Assembly: GCF_000376425.1 (NCBI RefSeq)
Contig: NZ_AQWL01000001.1
Coordinates: forward strand, 283,118-347,117
DNA from: Thiobacillus denitrificans DSM 12475
GTDB lineage: Bacteria; Pseudomonadota; Gammaproteobacteria; Burkholderiales; Thiobacillaceae
Length of the DNA stretch: 64,000 bases
Direction of reading: 5' to 3'
Each line of letters opens with the position of its first letter. The stretch's first letter is position 1. The notes under the pieces are model-generated. The model was not told the origin of the DNA. It did no database searches and saw nothing but the letters and a program-made list of their open reading frames with translations. This document shows, one piece after another, positions 56,196 to 64,000 of the stretch. The translations under genes and the position numbers were made by a program.

Positions 56196-58117
56196 GCGAT
56201 CCAGGCGCAATAGATGACAACACGATAGACGCGGGTGTCGAGGAAGAGATACACGCATGCCTCGATCTTGCACAGCCCCGAAGCTTCTTCCTCTACGCGG
56301 GAGCGGGGTCTGGAAAGACTAGATCGCTAGTCAATGCTCTAAAAAAAGTTCAAACCGACTCGCGAAAACAACTTCTTCTTGCTGGGCGCGGCGTTGCCGT
56401 CATCACCTACACCAACAACGCTTGCGATGAGATTAAGCAGCGTCTCGACTTTGATCCACTCGTTAAAGTCTCCACAATCCATTCCTTGGCGTGGTCGCTG
56501 ATCGGTGGCTATCACGGAGATATCCGTGAGTGGCTTCGAGAGAACATCAAACAAAAACTAGTTGAGCTGGAAGCGGCAGCGTCAAAGGGCAGGCCGGGTA
56601 CCAAGACAGCAGAGGACCGTCAACGCTCAATCGCAAGCGGTCAAAGACGACTCGCCCGCCTCGAATCAATCAAACGCTTTGTTTACAGCCCTACAGGTAA
56701 TAATCGAACGCGGGACTCTCTCAATCACAGTGAAGTCATCGGTATAGCCGCTGACTTCCTCAAAGAAAAGCCACTACTCCAGAATACTCTGGTGAGTAAG
56801 TATCCAATCCTTTTCATTGACGAAAGCCAGGACACTAACAAGAACCTGATGGATGCGTTCCTGGCAGTCCAGCAAGCTCAAAAGGATCGCTTCTGTTTGG
56901 GCCTCTTCGGAGACACCATGCAGCGCATCTATGCGGATGGAAAGGTAGGACTCGAGAAAGCGATTCCAGCTGACTGGGCAACGCCAGTTAAGAAGTTGAA
57001 TTATCGCTGCCCTCAGCGCGTCATTCAGCTCATTAATCGCGTCCGCTCAGCTGCTGATGGACAAATGCAGCAGGGACACAAAGACAGTGCACAGGGTTTT
57101 GTTCGGCTTTTCATTCTCCCCAGCAACATGGCGGTCGTGGCTGAGGTAGAAGAGCCGTTCGCCACCAAGATGGCGGAGGTGACTGGAGACGCCGGATGGT
57201 CAAAGGGTGAATTTAAGACGCTCATTCTCGAACACCACATGGCTGCACGCCGTTTGGGATTCGATGCGATGTTTGCGCCACTCTACGCGGTTGAACGGCT
57301 CAAGACATCGCTGCTGGACGGATCACTATCCAGCCTTCGCCTTTTCTCTGAAGAAGTTTTACCCGTAGTTGAGGCCTATAGAAGTGACAACTCCTTTCGT
57401 GTCGCAGAGATTGCCCGAAAATATTCTCCGCTCCTTCGTCCGGAAGCCCTCTTTGCGGCCGGCTCAAACCAACTAATCCAGCTTCAAAAGACAAAGGCGG
57501 CCGTGGCTGAAGTTGCTAAGCTGTGGGATAACGATGCTCATCCCTCCTTTCAGCAGGTGCTAGATACACTTGCCGCGACGAAGTTATTTGTGATTCCTGA
57601 CGCACTCACGATCTTTGTTTCGCAAGAGGATGCGGATGCAACCAAAGATAAACTGGCAGAGGACAAGGCCATCGATGATCAGGAAGAGGACGAGCTAAGT
57701 GAGGTTGACATCGAGTTGGAGGGATGGCGGAAATTTCTCGCCACCCCTTTTGATCAGATCAAGGCATACGCCGACTATGTGGCAGGAACGTCCCCCTTTG
57801 GTACCCACCAAGGCGTGAAGGGTCTCGAATTCCCCAGGGTTAAGGTCGTGGTGAGCGACGAGGAAGCGCGTGGTTTCATGTTCAGCTATGAAAAATTGTT
57901 CGGCGCAAAAGCCAAGAGTGCCGCAGACCTTAAGAACGAAGAGGCAGGGGACGAGACCACGATTGATCGCACGCGCCGCCTCTTTTATGTGACATGCAGC
58001 CGCGCTATGGAAAGTCTTGCGATTGTGGCTTATTCCGAGCAACCGGACGCAATTCGAGAGATGGTCGTAGGTGAGGGGTGGTTCACTGCAGACGAAGTTG
58101 AAGTTCTAAAGAACTAG
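56192..58117 (+). CDS. Gabija-like GajB (UvrD/PcrA-like helicase)
   Basis: This is a 641-residue superfamily 1 helicase. Walker A YAGAGSGKTRSL is near residue 35, motif Ia VITYTNNACDEIKQR near 71, motif II FIDESQDTN near 207 and motif IV-like YRCPQRVIQLINRV near 271. VKGLEFPRVKVVVSDEEA lies near 542 and RRLFYVTCSRAMESL near 595. In Gabija, GajB binds GajA and responds to DNA termini or nucleotide depletion. It overlaps gajA by four bases and ends 59 bases from the convergent rep gene. Confidence 0.82.
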   Translation: MSDPGAIDDNTIDAGVEEEIHACLDLAQPRSFFLYAGAGSGKTRSLVNALKKVQTDSRKQLLLAGRGVAVITYTNNACDEIKQRLDFDPLVKVSTIHSLAWSLIGGYHGDIREWLRENIKQKLVELEAAASKGRPGTKTAEDRQRSIASGQRRLARLESIKRFVYSPTGNNRTRDSLNHSEVIGIAADFLKEKPLLQNTLVSKYPILFIDESQDTNKNLMDAFLAVQQAQKDRFCLGLFGDTMQRIYADGKVGLEKAIPADWATPVKKLNYRCPQRVIQLINRVRSAADGQMQQGHKDSAQGFVRLFILPSNMAVVAEVEEPFATKMAEVTGDAGWSKGEFKTLILEHHMAARRLGFDAMFAPLYAVERLKTSLLDGSLSSLRLFSEEVLPVVEAYRSDNSFRVAEIARKYSPLLRPEALFAAGSNQLIQLQKTKAAVAEVAKLWDNDAHPSFQQVLDTLAATKLFVIPDALTIFVSQEDADATKDKLAEDKAIDDQEEDELSEVDIELEGWRKFLATPFDQIKAYADYVAGTSPFGTHQGVKGLEFPRVKVVVSDEEARGFMFSYEKLFGAKAKSAADLKNEEAGDETTIDRTRRLFYVTCSRAMESLAIVAYSEQPDAIREMVVGEGWFTADEVEVLKN

Positions 58118-58176
58118 AGACTTTTCGTTCGTTTTTTGAATTCCCCCAGATTCAGTCGGCACCTTTTAACCCTAGG

Positions 58177-60132
58177 CTATCTGTCTGCTTTGCCCTGCGA
58201 ATTCCAGACGGATAAGTTGGCGCGAACTTTCACGTTTGGCGGATACCTGACCCATAAACCACATTTTCCGTCATGAGCATGCTTATCCCAGCGCCACCCT
58301 TTGCCCATACTCATGGCCACTACTCTGAGTGTGGGGCCCCCATCATGTCTTGGTAATAGCGCCGTACAGTTATTGACACAAGTCCAAGGGGAGCAAGGCT
58401 CAGGCATTCCGGAATTTTCAAAATCCGCGTCGGGGATACGCTCTGAGGGCAGGGTCCCTAAGGGCCGGCGCTCTATGCGCCACTGCTGAAAGCGTGTGGC
58501 GATAATCAGGTTTGCGTATTCCACGCCCTTGATCTGCCACCCTAAGGGCTCCCCATACTGGCCTGGCTGATCGCTCCATAGGCGGGCCAGTCTAAAGGGA
58601 TGGTCTCTACGAGGTGCCATAGGACCGCCCATAAGTTTTACGTAGGCCTGCCAGTCCCCTAGATCGGCTGCGGCGGATAACTCAGCGACCGCGCCCTCAG
58701 GGCCGCCACCCTTAAGGCGACGAAGCTCACGCCATACACTGACGGGCGGCCCGCCGATTTGCTGGAACTGGCGAATGCCCCAGGCGCTGGCCCAAGCCTT
58801 AACGCGCTCTGCACCCTCAACGGGGTTTTCGCCATAGACGCCGGAATCAAGCGCAAAGCCATCGATGTTTTTGGAGATGTACTTGGCGATGTATCCGACG
58901 GCACTACCCTTGCTGCAGTCAATGGCCACGGCCTTGAAGCGATGTTTTTTAGCGCCGTCCTCGTCGCCGTCAGTTTGCAGGGCGTATTTTTTGAACAATG
59001 CTCTTACCGTATCGATCTGGTTTGGCTGCACGAACAGCAGCAAATGCCAATGTGGTGTGCCATCGTGCTGGGGCTCTGCAATCCTGAAGCCGTAAACGCC
59101 CACGCCTTGGCGTGCGGCAGCCGCACGGATACGAGCCCAAACCGTTGCTAGATAGGCTTGGGCTTCTTTAGGGGTTGTCCCGTCATACTTCGGATTAGGC
59201 TTGCCAGATTTCCTGTGGCTCGCGTGCATACGGGAAGGGCAGGTGACGGTGTAAAACTCGGCAGCGTGCCCAAGTGATTTGGCTATGTCCTCGAACCCAC
59301 GGGCACGGGTCATCAGTTCGGCGCGCCGGATGCGTGGATTCGATATGGTTACATCCGAAAGCTCAGCCAGGCTCTGGCAGTATCCAGAATCGTTTACCGC
59401 TTGCATGGATTCCAGGATGCGACGGTTTCGCCTGTGTTGCTGGCGCTTGCGTTCCAGCGTTTCATCGCTGGCATAAATGCCCGCTTGGGCTTTGACTAAT
59501 CCGACTTGAATAGCGGCAGCTTCAATGTCTCGCCCGTGGCGGCTGCGTAGTTGCCTGCGCCACCATCTGCTGTCCCTACTGGTAACACGGCGGATAAATC
59601 CCGTAACGGGATGGGTAGTTTGCCCCACTCGGATGCGTGGTTCTTTCTCTGTAACGGTAACGGTAACGGTAACGGTAACGGTAACGGTATCGGTATCGGT
59701 ATCGGTATCGGTATCGGTATCGGTATCTGTAACAGGGGCAGCGTCCAGCCTGTAACGGTTACAGATACGGAGGAGGAGCCTGAGGGTTTCATCAAGGCGT
59801 CCCGGGTAGAGGTCCAATGCTTCCCGGCATCGCTTACTTGCTCGTTCGGCTTCCGATACCAGCTCGTCATCATTCCAGGCAAGCGCCATGCTGGAGGGCT
59901 TGAACTTGTCCTGCATCTCCAGCAGGAAAAGATTGGCTTCGCGTAGCCCTTGGGTGTCGTGACGCTCCCGGTATGTCTTGGCTACCGCATATGCAATCTT
60001 GTTTGGCCATTGCCGGAAAATCTCATGGCGAAAGCGCCGATCATCGCCATCGCTGTTATCCAAATGCCAAACGATGCGCTCAGCCTCAGAAGCCCACTCC
60101 GACGGCGGACACACACGCTTTGCCGGGCGCAT
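58177..60132 (-). CDS. HUH replication endonuclease (phage P2 GpA-like)
   Basis: This is 651 residues. The HUH motif HWHLLLFV is near residue 361. [12 protein letters not shown] near residue 411 carries two Tyr four residues apart, as in the GpA/Rep class that nicks a rolling-circle origin. Residues ~120-150 are a run of Asp-Thr and then Val-Thr dipeptides from hexamer DNA repeats. It likely starts replication of the excised element. It lies three bases after alpA, on the strand opposite gaj. Confidence 0.85.
   Translation of the reverse strand: MRPAKRVCPPSEWASEAERIVWHLDNSDGDDRRFRHEIFRQWPNKIAYAVAKTYRERHDTQGLREANLFLLEMQDKFKPSSMALAWNDDELVSEAERASKRCREALDLYPGRLDETLRLLLRICNRYRLDAAPVTDTDTDTDTDTDTDTVTVTVTVTVTVTEKEPRIRVGQTTHPVTGFIRRVTSRDSRWWRRQLRSRHGRDIEAAAIQVGLVKAQAGIYASDETLERKRQQHRRNRRILESMQAVNDSGYCQSLAELSDVTISNPRIRRAELMTRARGFEDIAKSLGHAAEFYTVTCPSRMHASHRKSGKPNPKYDGTTPKEAQAYLATVWARIRAAAARQGVGVYGFRIAEPQHDGTPHWHLLLFVQPNQIDTVRALFKKYALQTDGDEDGAKKHRFKAVAIDCSKGSAVGYIAKYISKNIDGFALDSGVYGENPVEGAERVKAWASAWGIRQFQQIGGPPVSVWRELRRLKGGGPEGAVAELSAAADLGDWQAYVKLMGGPMAPRRDHPFRLARLWSDQPGQYGEPLGWQIKGVEYANLIIATRFQQWRIERRPLGTLPSERIPDADFENSGMPEPCSPWTCVNNCTALLPRHDGGPTLRVVAMSMGKGWRWDKHAHDGKCGLWVRYPPNVKVRANLSVWNSQGKADR
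59651..59728. repeat. Hexanucleotide repeats inside rep gene
   Basis: On the plus strand there are six copies of GTAACG, then six of GTATCG, then GTATCT: 78 bases of perfect 6-mers. They encode Val-Thr and Asp-Thr dipeptides. Copy-number change stays in frame. In P2 the origin lies within gene A, so an origin or iteron role is possible. Confidence 0.95.
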
Positions 60133-60135
60133 GGC

Positions 60136-60390
60136 CTAAACGCTCAGACTGGTGGCTGATTTGCGGGCTGCTTCGAGTCTGGTCACCAAAGCGCGAATCT
60201 CAGCATCGACCATGCCCGCTATGCGTGCGGCATTGAGTGCGGCAACCTCAGAAGCAGGCCAGGCCACAGAGCGTGGGCCGAGCTTTACGGGCTTGGGCCA
60301 GAGGCCTTGCTGAATGCGAAGGTAGATCGTTGAGCGAGACGCGCCAGTTTCGGCCTTGACACTAGGAAGCCGCAGGAGTCGTTGAACCAT
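60136..60390 (-). CDS. AlpA-family DNA-binding regulator
   Basis: This is 84 residues with a MerR-like winged helix: RLLRLPSVKAETGASRSTIYLRIQQGLWP, then KLGPRSVAWPASEVAALNA, the AlpA/Phage_AlpA pattern. Such proteins control excision or integrase expression in P4-like elements. It is followed after three bases by rep, so it is probably cotranscribed with it. Confidence 0.9.
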   Translation of the reverse strand: MVQRLLRLPSVKAETGASRSTIYLRIQQGLWPKPVKLGPRSVAWPASEVAALNAARIAGMVDAEIRALVTRLEAARKSATSLSV

Positions 60391-60530
60391 CGTTGCACCT
60401 CAGTGGTGGATTAGGATGGTTCGCAGTTTTAAGATTCTGTCAGGGCAAGAATAGGCGCAGTAGGTCGCGGGGATTGTGCGGAAAATAAGCTGAATCCCGC
60501 GCTGCTACTGGTGGGGGAGGGCGCGGGTAA

Positions 60531-61127
60531 CTATTTGCGTGGGCCGGTTGGGAGGCCGTCGGCGCGCAAGATTGTTGCCATGATTTCGGCAGTTCGCCTA
60601 GCCACATCTTGTTTGACCAGCCACTCGGTGACTTGCTCATTGGTGGGGGCTGTCGAAGGTTGGCCGGGTTGGTAATTTTTCCAGAAAATGTCGGCGGCGC
60701 GGGCCAGTTTTCTAAGCAAGTCGGTTTCGTGGCGCCCCCATGGCCAGCCAGTGACTTGAAGATTCATTTCAGGCTGCCAAGGGAATCCCTCGGGAAAGGG
60801 CAGCACTTTGGCATTTGCCCAGGAGGCAAAAATGGTCAGGTCTATTTCGCTTTCTTCAAGGTGTTCCGGGTCGAGTTTGTCGGGCGTGAGGAGGCCCGCG
60901 CCTATGCCCGTTTTTGCTAGCCCGAGCACCGTATGGAATTTTGGCGGCGTGTGGATAAACACTGTGTTCAGTATGCCGGGCCCAATTTCAAGTCTGGTGG
61001 GCTCAAGCTCGCAAAGCAGGGCGACGGCCTGCCATAACTTGGCTTTGCGCCTTCTTTCCCACTGCGCCCAATCGGGGCGGGGAATCGTCCAATAGGAATC
61101 GTCGGCCGGGTTGCTAGGGGTGTTCAT
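60531..61127 (-). CDS. Element protein of unknown function
   Basis: This is 198 residues from ATG 61127. It has YWTIPRPDWAQWERRRKAKLWQAVALLCELEP at the N-terminus, a Trp- and Pro-rich middle (PFPEGFPWQPEMNLQVTGWPWG) and a C-terminal helix before LPTGPRK. No catalytic motif or membrane segment is visible. I recognise the N-terminal pattern only as recurrent in small integrative elements. It may be the first gene of a unit with alpA and rep, 140 bases upstream of alpA. Confidence 0.65.
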   Translation of the reverse strand: MNTPSNPADDSYWTIPRPDWAQWERRRKAKLWQAVALLCELEPTRLEIGPGILNTVFIHTPPKFHTVLGLAKTGIGAGLLTPDKLDPEHLEESEIDLTIFASWANAKVLPFPEGFPWQPEMNLQVTGWPWGRHETDLLRKLARAADIFWKNYQPGQPSTAPTNEQVTEWLVKQDVARRTAEIMATILRADGLPTGPRK

Positions 61128-61207
61128 GGTTGCATTCAGGCGGTGGGCGGCAAAGCCATGATACCTGCGCGACAAGGGCGAGGCGTTTTCGGTTGCGGGC
61201 GACAGGT

Positions 61208-61227
61208 GGGGGTATATTTGGGGGTAT
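61208..61227 (+). promoter_or_regulatory. Right arm-type sites (GGGGGTAT pair)
   Basis: GGGGGTAT at 61208 and again at 61220, 12 bases apart, match the spacing of the left-end pair. They lie about 65-80 bases inside the right border, where integrase arm sites are expected. Confidence 0.6.
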
Positions 61228-61289
61228 CACGTCTCTTCGTTTAGCGTGATAGCCCACTAAATATGGCTTGTGTTGGCAATTATGGGTCA

Positions 61290-61437
61290 GACAAGCGCAC
61301 CAATTAAACATCCAACAATGTCCAGCAACACCCTGAAGCCCGCGTAAAACCGGGCTTTTTGTTTGCCTGTTCGTCCGGTAAGGTTTAGGACGATTCCAAG
61401 AAATACCCCCTCATGTAGGGGTACTTAAAGGGGTATG
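61290..61437 (+). repeat. Right direct repeat (attR plus second left-end remnant)
   Basis: 148 bases matching 52183-52331. It includes the tRNA tail lacking one G of the acceptor stem, the terminator hairpin, and degenerate arm sites ATACCCCC at 61403, GGGGTAC near 61418 and GGGGTAT near 61430. It thus contains element left-end DNA outside the element. Confidence 0.85.
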
Positions 61438-61723
61438 TTCTCCGCCATCGGCAGACGCGTGTTCGAGGCGCGTCAGGACGATGCAGAGTGCGCCCTGTGG
61501 CATGCCTATATCATTCGCAATCCCGTCGCGTATGCAGATAAACCGCATTTCCGGATGCTCTGCAAGCAGTTCCGCCGCCAAATAAGACAGCACTATCCTG
61601 TCACAATGGCGGCCAAGATGGCGAGTGCGTCGATTTGATTTCAGCTTGCAGGATGCAGTAACAAGTACTGCTATAGCGGATCGGGCCAGAGCCTGTTCGC
61701 CATCAAGCCGGATGGGTGCCGTG
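61438..61723. other. Unassigned sequence beyond the element
   Basis: About 286 bases between the second left-end copy and pilR. The minus strand has an open stretch reading LSYLAAELLAEHPEMRFICI, then RDGIANDIGMPQGALC and LTRLEHASADG, which looks protein-like but has no clear start and no family I recognise. The plus strand could encode 67 residues from 61435. It is probably debris of a former insertion. Confidence 0.35.
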
Positions 61724-63040
61724 TTATTCGATCCCCAGCCGCTCCAGACGGTAGCGCAGGCTGCGGAAGGTGACGCCAAGCACGCGCGCGGCAGCGGTCT
61801 TGTTGTAGCGCGTTTGTTCCAGTGCTTCGAGGATGGCGGCGCGCTCCGCCTGGTCGAGGTAGTCCTGCAGCGGATATTTGCAGCCGGCGGCGGCGCTGGC
61901 CGGGAGCGGGGCCGGCGCAAGGTTGAGGTCGGCGCTGCGGATGCAGCGGTCTTCGCACAACGCCAGCGCGCGCTCCAGGGTGTTTTCGAGTTCGCGTACG
62001 TTGCCCGGGAAGGCGTAGGCGCGCAGCGCTTTTTCGGCGTCGCGGTCGAGTTTGACCTCGGCGCCGCCGAGCTTGTCGAGCAGGAAACGCGCCATCTCGG
62101 GAATGTCTTCGGCGCGCTCGCGCAGGCTGGGCATCACCAGATCGATGACGTTCAGGCGGTAATACAGATCCTGGCGGAAACGCCCAACCTCTACCAGTGC
62201 GCCCAGATTCTGGTGGGTCGCGCTGACGATGCGCACGTCAACCGCTTCTTCGGTGGTGGCGCCGACCTTGCGTACTTTTTTTTCCTGCAGCACGCGCAGC
62301 AGTTTCACCTGCATCGACAAGGGCAGGTCGGCGATTTCGTCGAGGAACAGGGTGCCGCCGTCCGCTGCCTGGAAGAATCCACTGCGATCGGCGTCGGCGC
62401 CGGTGAACGCACCTTTGCGATAGCCGAAAAATTCGCTTTCCATCAGCGTTTCGGGGATCGCGCCGCAATTGACGGCGACGAAGGGCTTGTCCGAGCGGTT
62501 GCCCAGCCGGTGGATCAGCCGTGCGGCGAGCTCCTTGCCGCTGCCCGATTCGCCGGCGATATGCACCGGCGCCTGGGTGCGGGCGAGTTTGGCGATGCGG
62601 GTGCGGATTTCCTGCATGGCTGTGGACTGGCCGATCAGGTCGCGTGCAGTCACGTCCGCCTGGGTGGCTTCAGGAATGTTCAGCGCGGATTTGACTAAGG
62701 TGCGCAACTGGTCGAGCGCCACCGGTTTGGCCAGGTAGTCGAAGGCCCCGGCTTTGAGGGCGGCGACCGCATTGCCGGCGTTGCCATAGGCCGTGATGAC
62801 GGCCACCGGAACCGGCGCCGTCAGCGCACTGGCGCAAGCGACCACGTCCAGCCCTTCGCCGTCTCCCAGCCGCATGTCGGTGAGGCAGAGGTCGTAATGC
62901 GTCTGCGCCAGGCGGGCCTGCGCTTCGGCCACGCTGTTCGCTCGCTCGGTTTCCAGCCCCATTTTGACCAGAGCCAGCTCCATCAGGTCGAGCAGGTCGG
63001 GCTCGTCGTCCACCAACAGTATGCGCGGAGAGGCTGCCAT
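61724..63040 (-). CDS. pilR: Sigma-54 response regulator PilR
   Basis: This is 438 residues. The receiver domain (ILLVDDEPDLLDLMELAL, phospho-acceptor Asp in LCLTDMRLGDGEG near residue 54) is followed by the AAA+ domain with Walker A GESGSGKELAARL near 163, the sigma-54 contact loop GAFTGA near 210 and Walker B GGTLFLDEIADLP. A Fis-type HTH (NKTAAARVLGVTFRSLRYRL) ends it. It activates pilin transcription. The ATG at 63040 lies directly after the pilS stop. Confidence 0.93.
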   Translation of the reverse strand: MAASPRILLVDDEPDLLDLMELALVKMGLETERANSVAEAQARLAQTHYDLCLTDMRLGDGEGLDVVACASALTAPVPVAVITAYGNAGNAVAALKAGAFDYLAKPVALDQLRTLVKSALNIPEATQADVTARDLIGQSTAMQEIRTRIAKLARTQAPVHIAGESGSGKELAARLIHRLGNRSDKPFVAVNCGAIPETLMESEFFGYRKGAFTGADADRSGFFQAADGGTLFLDEIADLPLSMQVKLLRVLQEKKVRKVGATTEEAVDVRIVSATHQNLGALVEVGRFRQDLYYRLNVIDLVMPSLRERAEDIPEMARFLLDKLGGAEVKLDRDAEKALRAYAFPGNVRELENTLERALALCEDRCIRSADLNLAPAPLPASAAAGCKYPLQDYLDQAERAAILEALEQTRYNKTAAARVLGVTFRSLRYRLERLGIE

Positions 63041-63042
63041 GG

Positions 63043-64000
63043 CTACTCCCTGCCGTGTACGCTGAGACGGAAGCATGCGCCATCCGTGCCGGGCACGTAG
63101 GCCAGCACCGCGTGATTGGCTTCGGCCAGCTCGCGCGCGAGGAACAGGCCGAGCCCGGTACCTTGCGCATCGGTGGTGAAAAATGGTTCGAAAAGCCGGC
63201 TCTGGTGTTCCGGCGTCAGCCCCGGGCCGTCGTCGCGGATATCCAGGTGCGCGGCATCGCCCTGCGTCAGCAGACGGATATGAATACTAGCCGTCTGCTT
63301 GCGGCAAAAGCGCCATGCATTGCGCAGCAGATTCCACACGATCTGGCGCAGGTGGTCGGGGTCGAACTGGAAACGTGCGGTATCGGGCATGCTCACTATG
63401 ACGGCGTCCACCGGGATTTCTTCAGTCTGGCGCAGTTCGTCGATCAGTGCGACCAGCATCGTGACCTCGAAACCAACCGGGTTGAGGCGGTCGCGCCGGT
63501 TGAGCGTCAGCACCTCTTCCACCAGGCGGTCGAGACGGCGGGTATTGTTTTCGATGATGCTGGTCAGTTTCGCCTGCGCCGGATCGTGCGTGTCCTCGCG
63601 CAGCAGCTGCGCCGCCTGGCTGATGGCCGACAGCGGATTGCGGATTTCATGCGCGATATTGGCGGTGAGCCGCCCCAGTGCCGCCAGCTTCAGCCGCTGC
63701 GCGTCCTGTTCGGCCTGGCTTTGGTCTTCCAGCACCAGCACCCGGCTGTCGTCAGTCGTGGCAAGCGGGATGCAGCGTATGCGCAACTGCGCAGCCTGGG
63801 TGCTCAGGGTATGCGCGCTCTGCGGGCTGCATTGCTGCGACAGGACGTGCGCTAGTTCGGGTGCGCAGTCGGCCAGCCGGGTGACGCCAGGCACCACCGG
63901 CGCCGCGATGCCGAGCAGCGCCAGCGCACGCGGACTGGCGTGGCGCACCACGCCGTCGCCGCGCACCGCCAGCAGGCCGTCGGGTGAGTTCTCGATCGCC
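63043..64000 (-). CDS. pilS: Sensor histidine kinase PilS (C-terminal part)
   Basis: At least 318 residues; the frame runs off the right edge. A PAS-like segment (SPDGLLAVRGDGVVRHASPRAL) leads to the HisKA box LTANIAHEIRNPLSAISQAAQLL with the phospho-His, an N box RQIVWNLLRNAWRF, and G boxes DIRDDGPGLTPEH and GTGLGLFLARELAEANH. The membrane domain lies outside the window. It is paired with pilR two bases downstream. Confidence 0.9.
   Translation of the reverse strand, partial: AIENSPDGLLAVRGDGVVRHASPRALALLGIAAPVVPGVTRLADCAPELAHVLSQQCSPQSAHTLSTQAAQLRIRCIPLATTDDSRVLVLEDQSQAEQDAQRLKLAALGRLTANIAHEIRNPLSAISQAAQLLREDTHDPAQAKLTSIIENNTRRLDRLVEEVLTLNRRDRLNPVGFEVTMLVALIDELRQTEEIPVDAVIVSMPDTARFQFDPDHLRQIVWNLLRNAWRFCRKQTASIHIRLLTQGDAAHLDIRDDGPGLTPEHQSRLFEPFFTTDAQGTGLGLFLARELAEANHAVLAYVPGTDGACFRLSVHGRE

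Larger units (their letters stand above)
52197..61300. mobile_element. Integrative element in tRNA-Thr carrying a Gabija-like defence pair (satellite-like)
   Basis: About 9.1 kb between two copies of the tRNA-Thr 3' end (GACAAGC, GCACCAATT) at 52183 and 61290. It carries a tyrosine integrase next to the tRNA, gajA-gajB, an HUH replication gene, alpA and an unknown gene; the last three are on the opposite strand. There are no capsid, tail, relaxase or conjugation genes. Integrase plus AlpA plus a replication protein is typical of P4-like satellites and small integrative plasmids. The intact tRNA is at the left. Confidence 0.8.

Noticed and set aside
53874..58117. A restriction-modification or Lhr/DISARM-type system
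   Set aside because: No methyltransferase or specificity subunit is present; the OLD-TOPRIM protein plus UvrD helicase pair fits Gabija.
59651..59728. Possible CRISPR array or phase-variation tract in the rep gene
   Set aside because: Units are six bases with no spacers, and six-base changes cannot shift the frame.

Overview
The window looks like chromosome of a GC-rich betaproteobacterium close to Thiobacillus (Nitrosomonadales/Hydrogenophilales type). Pointers are a DUF3579 gene, a betaproteobacterial proteasome homologue (BPH), a PilRS/PilE-V-W-X-Y1 pilus set, several DsrE-fold proteins and a petABC bc1 operon. This placement is inferred from gene content, not from a search.

Region 1 (1-15.7 kb) is a surface glycan (O-antigen-like) cluster. 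It holds the end of a Wzx flippase, an FkbM methyltransferase, two further methyltransferases, seven glycosyltransferases of GT8, GT2 and GT4 type, and then a wbpV-wbpL-wbpM-like trio that would make and load the first sugar onto undecaprenyl phosphate. Most genes overlap by 1-4 bases. The first 5 kb are more AT-rich than the rest and carry poly-G tracts inside two genes. A convergent GT4/ELM1 pair and an internally deleted Uma2 gene close the region.

Region 2 (16.3-24.7 kb) has thiO and then the minor pilin operon pilE-pilV-pilW-pilX-pilY1 with two FimT-like pseudopilins. The matching regulators pilR and pilS lie at the far right end (61.7-64 kb).

Region 3 (24.8-43.2 kb) is mainly housekeeping: a decayed DUF433/DUF5615 pair, ispH-fkpB-lspA-ileS-ribF, murJ, rpsT, argD-argF-DUF2283-argG, ppnP, BPH, yajQ, a DJ-1 protein, a CBS protein, a DsrE protein, rsgA, a pterin dehydratase, a small cytochrome c and orn.

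Region 4 (43.2-46.9 kb) is the best candidate for an undescribed system. A secreted DsrE protein is divergent from an ECF sigma factor, followed by a membrane anti-sigma factor whose C-terminal domain itself looks like DsrE, followed by an exported YyaL/DUF255 thioredoxin-like protein. Both divergent promoters carry the same ECF-type signature, GGAATAARC with CGTC 17 bases after GGAAT. This suggests an autoregulated envelope thiol or sulfur-stress circuit.

Region 5 (46.9-52.1 kb) has a DegS/DegQ-type protease, petABC, sspA and sspB.

Region 6 (52.1-61.4 kb) is a small integrative element in the 3' end of tRNA-Thr(UGU). It carries a P4-type integrase, a Gabija-like anti-phage pair (an oversized GajA nuclease plus the GajB helicase), an HUH replication protein, AlpA and one unknown gene. 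It has no structural or conjugation genes and so resembles a phage satellite. Paired GGGGGTAT sites 12 bp apart at both ends look like integrase arm sites. A second, decayed left end follows the right border.
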